From Amorphophallus konjac (lineage: Eukaryota > Streptophyta > Magnoliopsida > Alismatales > Araceae): 64,000 nt of DNA. The notes beneath the pieces were generated by a model. The model made no database searches and was not told where the DNA came from. It saw nothing but the letters and a program-made list of their open reading frames with translations. Both the position numbers and the translations under genes were made by a program. Below, one piece after another: positions 1 through 12,102 of this stretch (position 1 is its first letter; each line of letters begins with the position of its first letter). The stretch is from contig CM040117.1 in NCBI GenBank assembly GCA_022559845.1, positions 145,952,732 to 146,016,731 of the forward strand, written 5' to 3'.

Positions 1-347
1 CGGTTTATCGCCATTTTCCTTTATCTTACATTCTAGAGCTAAAATGCTAACTACTTAAATATTACCTTCATGTTGATACGAAGATACCTACTGGGTAAGT
101 GTGCTCATTACCCTACTTTTTCAATCTTTTCAGGAAACTTTAGTGGTACGGATTCATATTTCTTCGATGACGGATCCGAGGGCGAGAGCGAATGAAGATC
201 GAGGGAAAGCCCTAGATAGTTCCAGAGTCATGAGTCTACTATGTAATTTTACTTTTTATTGAGTCTAGAATTAAAGAGTCAAAGTCATGTGGTCATGTAA
301 ACTTTGATTTTTATTTAATAAAGTTAGATTTTTGAGTCTACATTCTC
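1..347. other. Unassigned leader-like DNA upstream of element A gag
   Basis: AT-rich DNA without a convincing reading frame. It lies directly upstream of the gag reading frame, so it may be the 5' untranslated leader of element A or a fragment of another repeat. I saw no match to the start or end of the 3' LTR at 18842-21618, so the 5' LTR is probably outside the window. No primer-binding site was recognised here. Confidence 0.35.
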
Positions 348-521
348 GTGCATTTATGTGGATGTTTATTGCGCTCTTATTATATTGCTAGCTTGAGACT
401 TATCTTGTCAATTGCTCACGGCCCAGAGTTGCTTCCGCCGACACAGCCAGATGAACTGCTCAGACTAGCAACCAGACCAGGCCCCGTCACAAGGAGAGGC
501 CAGGCGGCAAAAGATAAGATG

Positions 522-3242
522 AAGACTAATGAAGAAGCCTGCAAGATCACCACTATGACAGTTAATGTGGTGACAACGGAAGAGGAAGACAATCCCTTCG
601 TTGATGATGCTGAAGGGACTTCGGAAGATCTACAGATCCCGTTAACCCTGGATCCCATGATCCAGATGATGTTTAGAAGATATCAACAAGAGATCAATGC
701 TCTCAGAAGACAGTTAAATGAGAGGCATGAAGCTACACCGGTCTCCAAGCAAGCCGAGCTTGTAGGGCAGACAGCCAGTTCAACAGAAATGGCTATTCCA
801 GCTAATCCTCTTCCGGCTGATAAGGGCAAAGCACCGAGCCAACCCGTTCTGCAGCGGACGATAGCTCAGCCCTCTGCATCGCAGACGCAGCCTGCCGCGC
901 CTACCTTGCGCGCAACTGTGATGACAACTCCTTACGGTCAGTAACAAGCTCACTTCTTCCCGGAAAACATAGATCCAGCCATAGCCTAGAAGCTGATGAT
1001 TGAAAAGATTATGGAGATGAAGCTGTCTGAAAAGACTGGTGATGATGCTAGTACCTACGATGTGTACAAGGTACCATATCCTCCCCAGTATGCTGCTAAG
1101 AGACTACCTCCAGGCGTCAGTAAACCGCCGAAGTTTGAAAATTTTAATGGCCAGGGCTCTCCCAGGGAGCACATAGCTTACTACACCACAATCATGGGTG
1201 ACTTGGCAGCTGATGAAGCTTATCTGCTTAAGTTCTTCGGCTCATCCCTCACCGGGATAGCCTTTGAATGGTATTCAAGCCTGCCGGCTGGGTCAGTGAC
1301 CGATTGGCCTGACATGCAAAGAAAGTTCCGCGACAGATTTCACGTCACGGAAAGAGAAATTACAATAGCAGAACTATATGCGACCAGGCAAAAGTAAGAT
1401 GAAACAGCACTGGACTACATCAAAAGGTGGAGGAACTTAGCCACGAGATGCAGAAGACCTCCTCATCAAGAAGATGCAGTGCAAATATGTAAGCAGAGCC
1501 TCAGGAGAGAGGTACTGGAAAAGATGATTGGTGCAGATGTCAGAACATTTGACCGATTGAACAATATAGTGGCGGAGGTCGAGACGTTCCTGTCTAAACG
1601 TCCGACCGCCAATGCTCCAACTGTGCCGAAAGGGAAATCTAATGATCGACGACCAACGCACTCTTAGGCCAACACCGTCGATTTCAGAACCTTCGAGCAA
1701 CAGAAAGGGAAGAAGGGGGCAGATGAAGCTCCCCCACCAGCAGACACAGCAGAAAGAAAAGATAAGGTCTCTCTGAGAAACAAAATGAGAAAGCCGTACT
1801 CTTTCCCGAAAGATAAGACAGCCACATTATTCAACTGGGCATACAAGTTCAACAAGGTAACATTGCCTGAGCCAAAGAGACCCGATGACGCGGCGAAGAA
1901 AGGTGATCCACTGTTCTGTCCATATCACCGTGCGCTGGGGCACGCAATTGAAGATTGCTACGTCTTCAAAGATATTATGGAAGGCATGGTCAAAAAGGGC
2001 GAGCTACAGCTGGGAGATTACCAGGTAGAGCCACCTCGTCCACATGAACCTCCGGCGTTAAAAATGGCCGCCAATATGATTTCAATCTACCAGCAGCTAC
2101 CTAAGGAGGCCGTTGAAGAATTTACCAGGCATACTTATGAAGCTTGCTTCCTCACCCCACTGAAGGATCAGGAAGGATGGCAGATGAAACCCATAAAGAA
2201 TAGAAAGAAGACTCCCGCAGCCAAAACCAATGAAGCGATTATCCGTGGTGTCACACCAAGGCCCGAACCACCTCCAGTAAAGCCAGTATGGCACACAGCT
2301 GAGACAGGACCAGTCATCCGGATCCCCACTCATAACCGGAGAAGACAAGTCCCCCTACCTGTACATAAGGAAGTAAGTCCTGCAGCCAGGCGTTTACAGC
2401 AGTATATTGATGGGCCCGATGAATATGAGCAGAAAAAGCCCGGGCACCTGCTGGTGAAAGACTGTATACCTTGGGAACAGCTCGAAGAATTGAAAATTAA
2501 AGAGCAGTCAGAGGCAGAATAAGAAAAGGCTGAGACTGAACCCTTCTGGGGGCAGGGGCCAATAAAGCCTAATTCCCAGAAAAAGAAGAGGCGGCCCATG
2601 TCCAAGAAGGGAAAGAGGGTCGTGACAGTACAATGTAACACCCTGTCAGCACTCTTTACCTCGCCCGGGGAGGATGATGAGGATGGAACATCAAATGCCC
2701 CGCTAGAAGCCAACAATGCCGAGGCCTCAACCTCGGCACAAGCAACACGCTCCGGAAGAAGGTGGGGGTGCCCACCACCAGCTAATCATAACATTATGTT
2801 CAGAGGGGAACAGCCCTACCAGATTCCCGAACCGGAGGTACGAGGTGTCCAGGTTCCTCCCCCTACCGGATTGTACCAAGAAAAGAAGAAAGGAGGTCAA
2901 ACTCCAACATTTCTGGAATTTCTGTGTGGTCTTGAAAATGGGCAGTCAATACAGGCTGGGCTAGATAAAGGCAAGGGACCTCAGCAATCGGCGTCTGCAG
3001 CCTACGAGCAGAATGAGAAAGAAGGAGATAACCTGTTGACGGCACCAGGGGTCGTTGCTATAGAAGAAGCCCCCCAAGAAATCAGTCCCGGGGATGAAAC
3101 CAGCACTGGGCAGCAGAGGCCACGGGCACCACATGAACCTCCAAGACCCTGATGGGCGAAAGAAATGAGACTGTCTAATGTCAGGGTGGGCAGTCGGATC
3201 ATGAAAATGCTAAAGAAGCTCACTACCAGATTCTCCATCTAG
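522..3242 (+). pseudogene. gag: Element A gag, nonsense-interrupted
   Basis: Gag packages the element RNA into virus-like particles. The reading frame is open from 348. I put the start at the Met at 522 because the peptide before it looks untranslated, but this is uncertain. The retrotransposon gag core runs from about 1130 to 1660 (motifs FNGQGSPREH, FEWYSSLP, FRDRFH, LDYIKRWRNL). A zinc-knuckle variant with C-X2-H-X4-H-X4-C spacing lies near 1917-1958 (CPYHRALGHAIEDC); this CHHC form is common in Tat Gag. Stops fall at 942, 987, 1395, 1665, 2520, 3150 and 3240, all without loss of frame. The region after 2523 is low-complexity, acidic and Pro/Gln-rich, and may be a Gag-protease linker. Confidence 0.8.
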
Positions 3243-3290
3243 GAGATTCTCTCTCTGAGTGAAGAGGCTCGCCAATCAATTGTTGATGCC

Positions 3291-3836
3291 TTGCAGTCGC
3301 CGGCACAGTATGAAGCACTCTTGACAGAAGTGAATTCTGGGCCGTCCGTTACATTCTCAGAGGATGACATGCTGATTCCGAATTCTGGCCATAACAGACC
3401 GCTGTATATGAGGGGCTCCCTGAACTGTCAGCCACTGAACAGGATACTGATAGATCCCGGGGCTGCCGTGAACATTCTCCCATACCGCATCTACCAAAAA
3501 TATTACTTTGATCTGCAGCTTACCAAGGTCAGAGACATGAAAATTGCAGGATTCAACCAGAAATGTGAGACGCCCCTTGGGGTGGCTGATTTTAACCTCA
3601 CATTGGGGGATCTCACTACCGTGGTACGATTCTATGTAATCGACTCCAACACCACATATAAGGCCCTACTGGGGAGACCGTGGCTGCATGAATATCAGAT
3701 AGTGCCGTCCACGCTGCATCAGTGCATTAAATACTGCCATGAAGGAAAAGAAGAGAGGGTGTTTGCGGATCTGCATCCCTTCGAAGTATTCGAGTGCCAT
3801 ATGCTCGATGCATCCTACTACACGGAGGTGTCGTGA
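3291..3836 (+). pseudogene. Element A aspartic protease
   Basis: This is the retropepsin-like protease that would process Gag-Pol. The active-site region reads LIDPGAAVNILP, so the usual D-S/T-G is D-P-G. Tat-lineage proteases vary at this position, so this need not be a damaging change. Further family motifs are a hydrophobic strand around FYVIDSNTTYKALLGRPWLH and the following VPSTLHQCIKY, both typical of Tat proteases. It is in the same frame as gag and RT, bounded by stops at 3240 and 3834. I do not assign a separate start codon: the domain is expected to be part of a polyprotein. Confidence 0.8.
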
Positions 3837-5129
3837 AAGGGTGAAGAGAAAGAGGCTGTGGTCAGCCAGAAAAAGCCGGTGACGAAGGCAAGAAATTGGT
3901 CTCCACCGCCACCAAAGGGCTATATTAAAAAGCATGAGGTATCTCACATCTCTTATGCCGGTGACTTTGCTCGGATCACCCCTCCTAGCATTCACCCAGA
4001 TGATATCAATGAAGAAATGAAAGAAAAGTACACACAAGTGGAGGTGCCGTAGGGTTTATTTAAACCCATCGTCCGCCTCGAGTAACAGACGGTGCTACCA
4101 CTGAAGACTATGGAAGTCCCTCGCTTCTGCGAGCCTCCTACCATATTCTACACTGGGGAGTCAGTCGAGGAAGATGATCAAGACTGCATGGTCCCTGAAG
4201 AGGCCGTAAACCAGATGGTGCCAATTACAGGCTTGGATTATACTACCCGACGGGTTTCGCAGATGTTCTCTAAGATGCGAATGCCGTCATTGCAGCCTGC
4301 TGCCCAGAAGAAGGCGTTCAAGGAGCTATGGGATCCGCCTCGGGATAATAAAGAACTGAGGAAGATCACTCAGCACCCAGGATTGGGTTATACCCTTCAA
4401 GAATACTATGAAGCTGAGGTGGACGTCATATCTGTCTCCTACCAGCATGAAGACCCTCCCGAGGTAGGATATGACAAATACCCCTCGGAAGATGAAGAAA
4501 TCATTTATTAATCCATAATGAACAATGAAGTCCCAGACAGTCGGCCGGAGACGGGGACGTCTGGTGAAGCAAAGAAAGATTGGTGCTGGGAAGACCTACC
4601 TTACAAATAGGATCTGTTCCATGCTGAAGCAAAGTTTGATACGGGAACCCCGGATGAAGACCAAGTAGCCAAAGAGCTGAGGGAATGCCTAGAGTTTGAG
4701 CGCATCCTGGAAGAAGTCCGGGCCCTACAGAATGATGATCTCTCAAGGGAGTCTGCATCAGAAGAGCCTCTAAGGGCGGAAGACTCCGTCTTTGAGTTTC
4801 CTGCTGATCCAGTTACGTCCTCGGGGCATACTGAACAGAATACAACAATATTGGCCGTATATGATGAGCCAGCACCTGCTGATGACCAGTATGATGAAAC
4901 AGAAAATCATGAAACTGAAGAAGATTATATCCCGGGAGGCTTCATTGACTTACAAGGAGCCCCGCCCGAGGTCGAAGATGAAGGTCAGGCCACCGTCGAT
5001 GAGCTTGTGGAAATAAATCTGGGGACCGCAGATAAGCCATGGTCGACATTCCTCAGTGCACTGCTGGAGCCACCTACCAGGGAACAGTATATACAGTTTT
5101 TGAAGGAATTCCGAGACTGCTTTGCATAG
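3837..5129 (+). pseudogene. Element A protease-RT linker
   Basis: This stretch is in frame with the protease and RT and encodes a mostly acidic, low-complexity polypeptide. It has internal stops at 4050, 4083, 4509, 4608 and 5127. The part around 4250-4480 has a conserved look (VSQMFSKMRMPSLQPA, then HPGLGYT) but no catalytic motif I recognise. The last part (KPWSTFLSALLEPPTREQ) is the usual lead into the Tat RT. No function is assigned. Confidence 0.6.
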
Positions 5130-5141
5130 ACATATGATGAA

Positions 5142-6470
5142 ATGCCGGGACTGAGTTCTGATGTGGCACATCACCGATTGGCAATAAACCCAGAGGCTAG
5201 CTCTGTAAAGCAGCCTTCCAGGAGAATGCGCCCTGAACTAATAAATCAGATTAACAAAGAGGTTGACAAGCTGATTGATGTAGGCTTTGTTGAAGAAAAT
5301 CAATACACTACATGGCTAGCCAATATAGTGCCCGTAAAGAAGAAGAATGGGCAAATCAGAATATGTGTTGATTTTCGGGACCTTAATAAGGCTTGCCCGA
5401 AAGATGACTTCCCAGTGCCAATCACTGAAGTGATGATCGATGCGACTACTGGTCATGAGGCCCTATCATTTATGGATGGGTCATCCGGATACAACCAAAT
5501 CTGGATTGCTGAGGAAGACAGAGTGCACACTGCATTCCGTACCCCGAAGGGGATATTCCACTACAAAAGGATGCCGTTTGGTCTCAAGAATGCCGGCGCT
5601 ACCTACCAAAGAGCTATGACCAAGATCTTTGATGATTTGCTCTTCAAGAAAGTAGAGTGCTACATTGATGATTTGGTAGTAAAAACTAAAAGAAGAGAAG
5701 ACCATTTGCAAGACCTGAGGGTAGTATTCCAGAGGCTGCGCAAATATGAACTCAAGATGAATCCCATGAAATGCACCTTCGGCGTGTCCAGTGGAAAATT
5801 CCTCGGGTTTATTGTCCGTCCTAGGGGCATTGAAATTGACCCATCCAAGATTAAGGCTATCCAGGAGCTCCCTCCGCCAAGGAATCTGTCCGAGCTGAGA
5901 TCTCTGCAAGGGCGTCTGGCCTATATCCGACGATTTATATCAAATCTGTCGGGAAGATGCCACCCCTTTCACAAGCTCATGATGAAAGATGTGCCGTTCC
6001 TTTGGGACGATGGCTGTCAGGAAGCCTTTGAGAAGCTGAAAGAATACTTCAAGACCCCTCCGGTGTTGGGGGCACCAATTAAGGGCAGGCCCTTGATACT
6101 GTATATCGCAGCCACATACTGTTCCCTGGGGGCAATGCTGGCACAGATAAATGAAGAAGGCAAAGAACAAGCCTTGTACTACCTAAGTAGGAGGCTGATT
6201 AGAACTGAAGAAAGCTACAGCTACATAGAGAAGACCTGCTTGGCACTAGTCTTTGCTGTCAAAAAGCTCCGACACTATATGTTGTGACATGAAGTTAGAT
6301 TGATATCCGCAGCAGATCCGCTTAAATACATATTAACTCAGCCAGTACTGAAGGGCCGATTGGGCAAATGGGTAGTGATCCTGATGGAATTTGATATTAC
6401 CTATACACCCCAACGGGCGATAAAAGGACAGGCCGTGGCTGATTTCTTCGCAGAGCATCCTGTGCCAGAA
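5142..6470 (+). pseudogene. pol: Element A reverse transcriptase and RNase H
   Basis: This is the best-preserved part of the element. RT motifs occur in order: WLANIVPVKKKNGQIRICVD, FRDLNKACPKDDFPVP, FMDGSSGYNQI, FRTPKGIFHYKRMPFGLKN and the catalytic YIDDLVVK at about 5661-5684, with both aspartates intact. RNase H follows, with LILYIAATYCSLGAMLAQ, ALYYLSRRL and EKTCLALVFAVKKLRHY. One stop at 6285 (TGA where Trp would fit) interrupts RNase H, and the frame continues into DPLKYILTQPVLKGRLGKW. Upstream, a stop at 5127 separates RT from the linker. The RT open stretch alone is 381 codons. Confidence 0.92.
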
Positions 6471-6965
6471 AATGATATGCTAGGGACTGAGTTACCCGAT
6501 GATGAGACACTCGAGGCCTGCCAAACCCAGTCAGTTATGTGGCAACTATTCTTCGATGGAGCATCCAGAACAGAGACAGACTCCGATGGAAAGACCAGAA
6601 TACGGGCTGTAGCCGGTATTGTGCTGAAATCACCAGAAGGGGAGGTCGTGCATACTTCCTGTTCTATAAACAAGCCCTGCACCAATAATGAGGCCGAGTA
6701 TGAAGCTCTGATAATCGGGCTATATGTCAGCCTCAACATGGGTATCCAAATGCTTCAAGTATTCGGCGATTCGATGTTGATAATAAAATAGATCCAAGGG
6801 GAGTTCGAAGTGCGGAAGCCAGAACTGAGTCCCTACAACCAAAAAGCTGTGCGCCTCATGGCGAAATTCTACCATATTGAGCTCAAGCATGTGGGCCGTG
6901 GACACAATGCCCAGGCTGATGCACTGGCGAAACTGGCCAGCTCACTAGCAGTCCCACCAAATAAG
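6471..6965 (+). pseudogene. Element A second (archaeal-type) RNase H
   Basis: A second RNase H follows the first and is the diagnostic Tat-lineage domain. Acidic catalytic positions are visible in order: Asp in LFFDGAS, Glu in NNEAEYEAL, Asp in VFGDSMLIIK and Asp in AQADALAKL. A single TAG at 6789 cuts the domain just after the third motif, and the same frame resumes with IQGEFEVRKPELSPY. The order RT, RNase H, aRNH, IN rules out Athila, chromovirus and copia assignments. Confidence 0.88.
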
Positions 6966-8350
6966 ACACTGAACATTGTCGTTATGAACCGGCGGCAAGT
7001 CCCCAGTATGCTAGAAGAGTGCCCCGAAGAAGACGAGGTTGCCACCATCAGTACAGAACAAGTGTCTGATTGGAGACAACACTTGCTGCAGTGGTTTCTA
7101 CACCAACAACTGCCGCAGATAAGAGAAGAAAAGATGAAACTTCTAAGAATCAAAGATTCTTATGAACTCAGGAATGGAATTTTGTTCCGAATAATGGCAG
7201 ATGCACGCAAGAAAATTCTACTCCGCTGTCTGTCCACTGAGGAAGCTTGGCAAGCGATGAAAGAAACACATGCTGGGACAGCAGGTGCCCACCAGGCTGG
7301 TCCCAAGATGAAGATAGAAATCAAGAAGCTGGGCTACTATTGGCCCACCATGTTTGAAGACTGCTGTAAATTTGCAAAATCATGCCAGAAATGCCAGGAG
7401 CATGCTACGGTGCCTAGAAGGCCTCCTACGACTCTGCACCCTACAGTTCCCAGCTGGCCATTTGCACAATGGGGAACTGATGTAGTCGGGCCACTGTCGA
7501 CTTCCTCGGCCGGACATAAGTACATACTGGCCATAACATATTACTTCTCCCGATGGGCGGAGGCTATATCACTAAGAGAAGTAACTGGTGAATTGGTCGC
7601 CAGATTCATCAAACAGAACATTATCTTTCGGTTCGGGATCCCCAACCGAATAATATCCGACAATGGAAGTCATTTCAGAAATCAGAAGGTCTATCGGCTT
7701 GCTGAGAAATATAAGATCGAATGGAGGACCTCCAGTCCTTACAATCTGCAAGCAAACGGATTGGCAGAAGCTTTTAACAAGACTCTCTGCACCTTGCTGG
7801 CCAAGGTCGTCAGTTCTAATAAGAAGGACTGGGAAGAGAAAATGTATGAAGCTCTATGGGCATACCGCACCGTCTTCAAGACACCTACAGGGTGCTCACC
7901 ATACTCGCTGGTATACGGCTCAGAGGCAGTGGTTCCGCTAGAGCTGGAAGTCCCGTCACTCAGAGTGGCAGTCCAATATGGCCTGGCCCGTGGCGAACAG
8001 ACCAATGCAGAAAGAAGACTAGAAGAACTGGCTGAATTGGAGGGGAAGCGCCTCCGAGCTCAGAAAAGTATCAAATGTATCAGGCCCGCATGGCCACTGC
8101 ATTCAACAAACTCGTAAGAGGACGAGAATTCAAGAAAGGCGACCTCGTCATGGTCAAGAAAAAAGAAGTCATGGCGTCCAACCCAAAAGGAAAGCTGAAT
8201 GCTAACTGGGAAGGTCCTTATGTGATACAGAGGGTCTACGAAGGAGGGGCTTACGTGGTTGTTAACCATCGAGGGGAAATCCAATTCTCACCACTCAACG
8301 GAAGACATCTGAAGCTGTATCATACGGCACAACCGACATTCCCCGAGTAA
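6966..8350 (+). pseudogene. Element A integrase
   Basis: Integrase inserts the cDNA into the genome. The HHCC zinc domain is visible (ETHAG, GAH, then CQKC). The catalytic core has Asp in GTDVVGP, Asp in SDNGSHF and Glu in ANGLAEAFNK, so the DDE triad is intact. The C-terminal GPY-type module (GKLNANWEGPYVIQRVY) is in a different frame: the frame used since 348 ends at 8117 and the next begins before 8075. This fits a single-base deletion near 8062-8070, and is the only frameshift I found in A's gag-pol. The reading ends at 8350, just before the tandem repeats. Confidence 0.9.
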
Positions 8351-8365
8351 TCGGGCAAAAGCTAC

Positions 8366-9830
8366 CCATTTCTTGGTCTAGCGGCACTCCGCCCTAGCCA
8401 AGCTACCCCTGTCCTTGGTCTAGCGGCACTCCGCCCTGGCCAAGCTACACCCTTCCTTGGTCTAGCGGCACTTCGCCCTAACCAAGCTACCCTTTTCCTT
8501 GGTCTAGCGGCACTCCGCCCTAACCGAGCTACCTTTTCCTTGGTCTAGCGGCACTCAGCCCTAACCAAGCTACCTTTTCCTTGGTCTAGCGGCACTCCGC
8601 CCTAACCAAGCTACTTTTTCCTTGGTCTAGTGGCACTCCGCCCTAACCAAGCTACTCTTTCATTGGTCTAGTGGCACTCCGCCCTAGCCGAGATACCCTT
8701 TTTTTTTTGGTATAGCGGCACTCCGCCCTAGCCAAGCTACACCCTTTTCCCGGTCTAGCGGCACTCCGCCCTAGCCGAGCTACCCTTTCCTTGGTCTAGC
8801 GGCACTCCGCCCTAGCCAAGCTACCCTTTCTTCGTCTAGCGGCACTCCGCCCTAGCCGAGCTACCCGTTTCCCGGTCTAGCAGCACTCCACCCTAGCCCA
8901 GCTACACCCTTTTCCCGGTATAGCGGCACTCCGCCCTAACCGAGCTACCCTTTCCTTGGTCTAGCGACACTCCGCCCTAGCCAAGCTACCCTTTCTTCGT
9001 CTAGCGGCACTCCGCCCCAGCCGAGCTACCCATTTCCCTGTCTAGCGACACTCCGCCCTAGCCCAGCTACACCCTTTTCCCGGTCTAGCGGCACTCCGCC
9101 CTAACCGAGCTACCCTTTCCTTGGTCTAGCGGCACTCCGCCCTAGCCAAGCTACCCTTTCTTTATCTAGCGGCACTCCGCCCTAGCCGAGCTACCCATTT
9201 CCCGGTCTAGCGGCACTCCGCCCTAGCCCAGCTACACCCTTTTCCCGGTCTAGCGGCACTCCGCCCTAACCGAGCTACCCTTTCCTTGGTCTAGCGGCAC
9301 TCCGCCCTAGCCAAGCTACCCTTTTCTTGGTCTAGCGGCACTCCGCCCTAACCAAGCTACTCTTTCATTGGTCTAGTGGCACTCCATTTTTTTGGTATAG
9401 CGGCACTCTGCCCTAGCCAAGCTACACCCTTTTCCCGGTCTAGCGGCACTCCGCCCTAACCGAGCTACCCTTTCCTTGGTCTAGCGGCACTCCGCCCTAG
9501 CCAAGCTACCCTTTCTTCATCTAGCGGCACTCCGCCCTAGCCGAGCTACTCATTTCTCGATCTAGCGGCACTCCGCCCTAGCCCAGCTACACCCTTTTCC
9601 CGGTCTAGCGGCACTCCGCCCTAGCCGAGCTACCCATTTCCCGGTCTAGCGGCACTCCGCCCTAGCCCAGCTACACCCTTTTCCCGGTCTAGCGGCACTC
9701 CGCCCTAACCGAGCTACCCTTTCCTTGGTCTAGCGGCATTCCTCCCTAGCCAAGCTGCACCCATTTCCCGGTCTAGCGGCACTCCGCCCTAACCAAGCTG
9801 CCCTCATCTTAAGCTGGTGGCATTCCGACC
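8366..9830 (+). repeat. 42-bp tandem array in element A 3' region, about 35 copies
   Basis: The unit is about 41-42 bp and reads roughly ttggTCTAGCGGCACTCCGC followed by cctagccaagctaccctt. About 35 copies run without spacers. Over part of the array four units form a higher-order repeat of 165 bp: the variant gctacacccttttcccgg recurs at 8736, 8901, 9066, 9231, 9421 and 9586, four of those five gaps being 165 bp. Each unit can fold, with CTAGCGG facing CCG(cc)CTAG across a cact loop, and CTTGG facing CCAAG outside it in many copies. Tandem repeats in the 3' region of Tat elements are known and can seed satellites. No coding potential. Confidence 0.95.
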
Positions 9831-9885
9831 TGTCACCCTCTAAAAACGGAGAGAAAGAGAATGAAAGAAAATAAAAATGGGGGGT

Positions 9886-10100
9886 TAAAAATAGAGATAC
9901 CCCGCCAGACTTGCTCCTATATTAGGGACAAGTGCAAAAATGGCCCAAAACCCAGCTGTGGTGAAAACCCGAGAGGGCACTGCAGGCAAAATCGGGTACC
10001 CCGCCACGTGAAAACCCGAAGGGTGCGTGGGCAAAAGCAAGAGGGGGCTGGCACCGGCGAAAACCCGAAAGGGCGCTTGGATCGGTAATGTGGTGATTCC
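9886..10100 (+). repeat. Copy 1 of a dispersed direct repeat (about 210 bp)
   Basis: It starts near gggttaaaaatagagatacc and runs through gaaaacccgaaagggcgctt to about 10100. It is closely similar to 11210-11425. It contains small hairpins: CCC-GAGA-GGG at 9968-9977, ACCC-GAA-GGGT at 10014-10024 and CCC-GAAA-GGG at 10064-10073. The first and third have GNRA-type loops. Confidence 0.85.
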
Positions 10101-11209
10101 AAAGAAAGCCTCACCTCCCACCATAAAGCTCCTCATCGATCGACCGGCGCCTTGCCCGATCAACGATTAAACCCATCCGGAATGGACCTTACGTCTATTC
10201 TGTTGAAGCCGTCATGCATTTCTCAAGAAAAATTCCCTCGATAATAAGCCCACCTCGGGATAGACCTTCCGTCTGTTCTGATAAAACACTTCCACTTGTT
10301 TCTGTCTAAGACCCACAACAATGAAACCCTGTCCGGTTTAGACCTTACGTCTATCCCGATGAAACCTATGAAATCCTTGCATTGGTATAAACCCAGTACT
10401 GAAACCTGATACTGATCGACCGGCACATTGCCCGATCAGCAATAAAACCTTGTTCGGCTTAGACCTTACGTCTATTCCGACTAGATCTACCGGTCTCTTT
10501 ACGGCCCGCCGTGATGAAACATGCTGTTGATCGATTGGCACACTGCCCGATCTATGATGAAACCTATCCAGTTTAGACCTTCCGTCTATCTGATGAAACC
10601 CATGAACTCCTTGCATTGGTATAAATCCAATACCGATGATGAAACCCGCCATTGATTGATTGGCACCTCGCCTAATATCAATGATGAAAACCCTATCCAG
10701 TTTGGACCCTACGTCGATCCTGATGAAACATATGAAATCTTTGCGTTGGTATGAGCCAATACCAATGATGAAACCTGTTATCGATCGGTTGGCACACCGC
10801 CTGATCGACGCTAAAACCCATCCAGGGTAGACCTTCTGTCCACTCTGACATAGCACAACACTGCTCTTTGAATCTATTCAGACCCTCCGTCTGGATAGAT
10901 CATGAAACTCTATTCCTTTGCGTTAATGTTAAACCCCACATTAACGATGAAACTCATATTCTCAGCAAACGGCCTCATGCCCGAGTTGCTACTTATATCC
11001 TCTAAATCAATTCGGACCTTTCGTCTGGATAGATCATGAAATCCTACTTCCCTTTGCATTGATGTTGACACCCACATCAATGATCGTGTGTCCACAATAA
11101 ACATATGGCGCCATGGTCCATAGGATGAAAGTTCTGGTCCCAGAAGAGACAATGAAAAAGGAAAAGAGAAAGAAAACGACAAAAAAAAGTATATATATAA
11201 AAATGGGGT

Positions 11210-11425
11210 TGAAAATGAAGATACCCCACCGGACTTGTTCAGGCATTCTGGACAAGGGCAAAAATGGCTAAAACCCAGCTGTGGTGAAAACCCGAAAGGG
11301 CACTGCAGGCAAAATCGGGTACCCCGCCACGTGAAAATCCGAAAGGACGCGTGGGCAAAAGCAAGAGGGGGCTGGCTCCGGCGAAAACCCGAAAGGGCGC
11401 TTGGGTCGATAATGTGGTAATTCAT
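11210..11425 (+). repeat. Copy 2 of the dispersed direct repeat (about 210 bp)
   Basis: This is the second copy of the block at 9886-10100. Its small hairpins are CCC-GAAA-GGG at 11291-11300, TCC-GAAA-GGA at 11338-11347 and CCC-GAAA-GGG at 11388-11397. The middle one carries a C-to-T on the left and the matching G-to-A on the right relative to its neighbours. Confidence 0.85.
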
Positions 11426-11842
11426 AAGTCCCATGCCAATCGGCACGTTGCCTTCGCCTCCCCTTCATTGATGAGGCCTTCCGTCGGTCATCTGGCTCTA
11501 TGGCCCACCGATAATAAAGCCTTTCCGGGGTAGATCTTACGTCTACCCTGATGATATCTACATACCCTCTTTTCACATGTCCCACCAACTATAAAACCGG
11601 TCACCAGTCTGATAAAGCCTGGCCAGTTCAGACCTTACGTCTGTCCTGATCAAACTCCTAAACCTTCCCTTGACCGATCGGCTCCTTGCCCGGTCAACGA
11701 TGAAACCCTACCAGGATAGACCCTACGCCTATCCTGATGAAACCTACCTATTTCTTGGCAAAGCCCCACCCGCCATAAAACCCGCTGGAATAGACCTTAC
11801 GTCTGTCCTGATGAGACCTACACCTCTACATACGTCCCACCG

Positions 11843-12102
11843 TTGATCGACCGGCACCTCGCCCGATCAATGATGAAATCCTCTGTCCGGTTTAGACCTT
11901 ACGTCTATACTGATGAAACCTATGAAACTCTTTGCGTCGATATAAGCCCCATATCGACGATGAAACTAACCACTGATCGACCGGCACCTCGCCCGATCAA
12001 TGATGAAATCCTCTGTCCGGTTTAGACCTTACGTCTATACTGATAAAACCTATGAAACTCTTTGCGTCGATATAAGCCCCATATCGATGATGAAACCGAC
12101 CA
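11843..12102 (+). repeat. Two tandem copies of a 130-bp unit
   Basis: The block ttgatcgaccggcacctcgc at 11843 recurs 130 bp later with very few changes. It shows that the hairpin region has grown by local duplication of an H2-H1-H3 group. Confidence 0.9.

Noticed and set aside
95..134. gtaagt...ttttcag pair resembling an intron in the leader
   Set aside because: Only about 40 nt long, below the usual minimum for plant introns, and not next to a coding exon.
8366..9830. Regular repeats as a CRISPR array
   Set aside because: Units abut without unique spacers, and the setting is clearly a plant retrotransposon.
10338..11588. Minus-strand frames of 170-180 codons in the hairpin region
   Set aside because: They are composed of the repeat modules (repeated IDVRSKPD-type peptides) and have no family resemblance.
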